Shown here one piece after another: positions 40,276-40,401 of a stretch of DNA of 40,401 nucleotides. Each line of letters opens with the position of its first letter. Position 1 is the stretch's first letter. Source of the DNA: Anaerolineae bacterium (GTDB taxonomy: Bacteria; Chloroflexota; Anaerolineae; UBA4142; SHND01). The notes under the pieces are model-generated. The model was not told where the DNA came from and did not search any database. It was given only the letters and a program-made list of their open reading frames with translations. A program made the position numbers and the translations under genes. The DNA lies in NCBI GenBank assembly GCA_020851635.1, contig JADZCJ010000136.1, positions 1 through 40,401 on the forward strand. The letters run 5' to 3'.

Positions 40276-40401
40276 TAGAGCGAATTCCTGTTTCGTTTAA
40301 GGGATAATTGTGGTACATTGAGATCTATGAGTGCTTATTCCACTGACCTGCGGGAACGCGTCGTTGCCGCCGCACACGATCCCAATTTGACCCAACCCGA
40401 A
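40276..40401 (+). mobile_element. Left end of a second IS630-family element (cut by window end)
   Basis: The end TAGAGCGAATTCCTGTTTCG begins at a TA and resembles the ends of the MITE at 723-1027. It is followed by the start of a transposase gene. Its ends and protein differ from the IS630 copy at 37585-38673. Confidence 0.72.
40327..40401 (+). CDS. IS630-family transposase, N-terminal 25 residues (partial)
   Basis: MSAYSTDLRERVVAA is the typical start of IS630 transposases (YSxDLRxRVVxA), leading into the helix-turn-helix. The frame is open to the last base of the window. The rest lies downstream. Confidence 0.85.
   Translation, partial: MSAYSTDLRERVVAAAHDPNLTQPE

Overview
The window looks like a chromosomal segment of a GC-rich, probably monoderm-like bacterium, most likely a Chloroflexota (Anaerolineae-type) lineage. 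This is an inference from several things: CdaA/CdaR, an AmaP/Asp23-like anchor and ScpA/ScpB together with an F420-type LLM oxidoreductase, DUF2723 and YfhO membrane proteins, clear TATAAT promoters, and many small palindromic interspersed repeats. No rRNA and no intact tRNA were found.

Layout. 1-717: the distal end of a CRISPR array (10 repeats, 9 spacers) whose leader and any cas genes lie upstream of the window. 723-1027: a foldback MITE. 1173-4096 (+): an ABC-2 permease, an EamA transporter and a geranylgeranyl-reductase-type flavoprotein, ending in a terminator shared with a convergent block. 4116-13566 (-): plsX, fabF, a NERD-like membrane protein, an LLM oxidoreductase, a glycosidase-like/LysM protein, a DUF2723 membrane protein and an anchored protein. 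Two of these surface-type proteins share an unrecognised C-terminal domain.

14006-27735 (+): a long, tightly packed block of TPR protein, cdaA, cdaR, YfhO-like protein, AmaP-like protein, scpB, rluB-type pseudouridine synthase, cmk, plsC and glmS. It joins c-di-AMP synthesis, chromosome segregation, lipid synthesis and the first step of amino-sugar synthesis. Between plsC and glmS lies a recognisable glmS ribozyme with an unusual 54-nt insertion, preceded by a 100-nt structured element. 27780-32172: a DUF4337 protein, a glycosyltransferase with a probable leaderless promoter, scpA (far from scpB), an orphan ABC ATPase and an M50 protease. 32401-37000: aspS, then metY and metA, which together make homocysteine from homoserine through O-acetylhomoserine. 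metY has a leader of about 430 nt with a strong promoter, an unassigned structured RNA and a second copy of the 100-nt element found before glmS.

37001-40401 is an accessory, island-like scar. It holds a truncated gene remnant, an IS5-family transposase remnant, a complete IS630-family element with a classic A_AAA_AAG frameshift site, a long hairpin, a tRNA 3'-end fragment, an enolase-superfamily (OSBS/NSAR-like) gene, two adjoining MITEs, and the start of another IS630-family element cut by the window end.

The strongest candidate for something undescribed is the 100-nt element at 25326-25425 and 34587-34686. The two copies align without gaps, are about 71% identical, and show compensatory base changes in a stem, next to glmS and metY.
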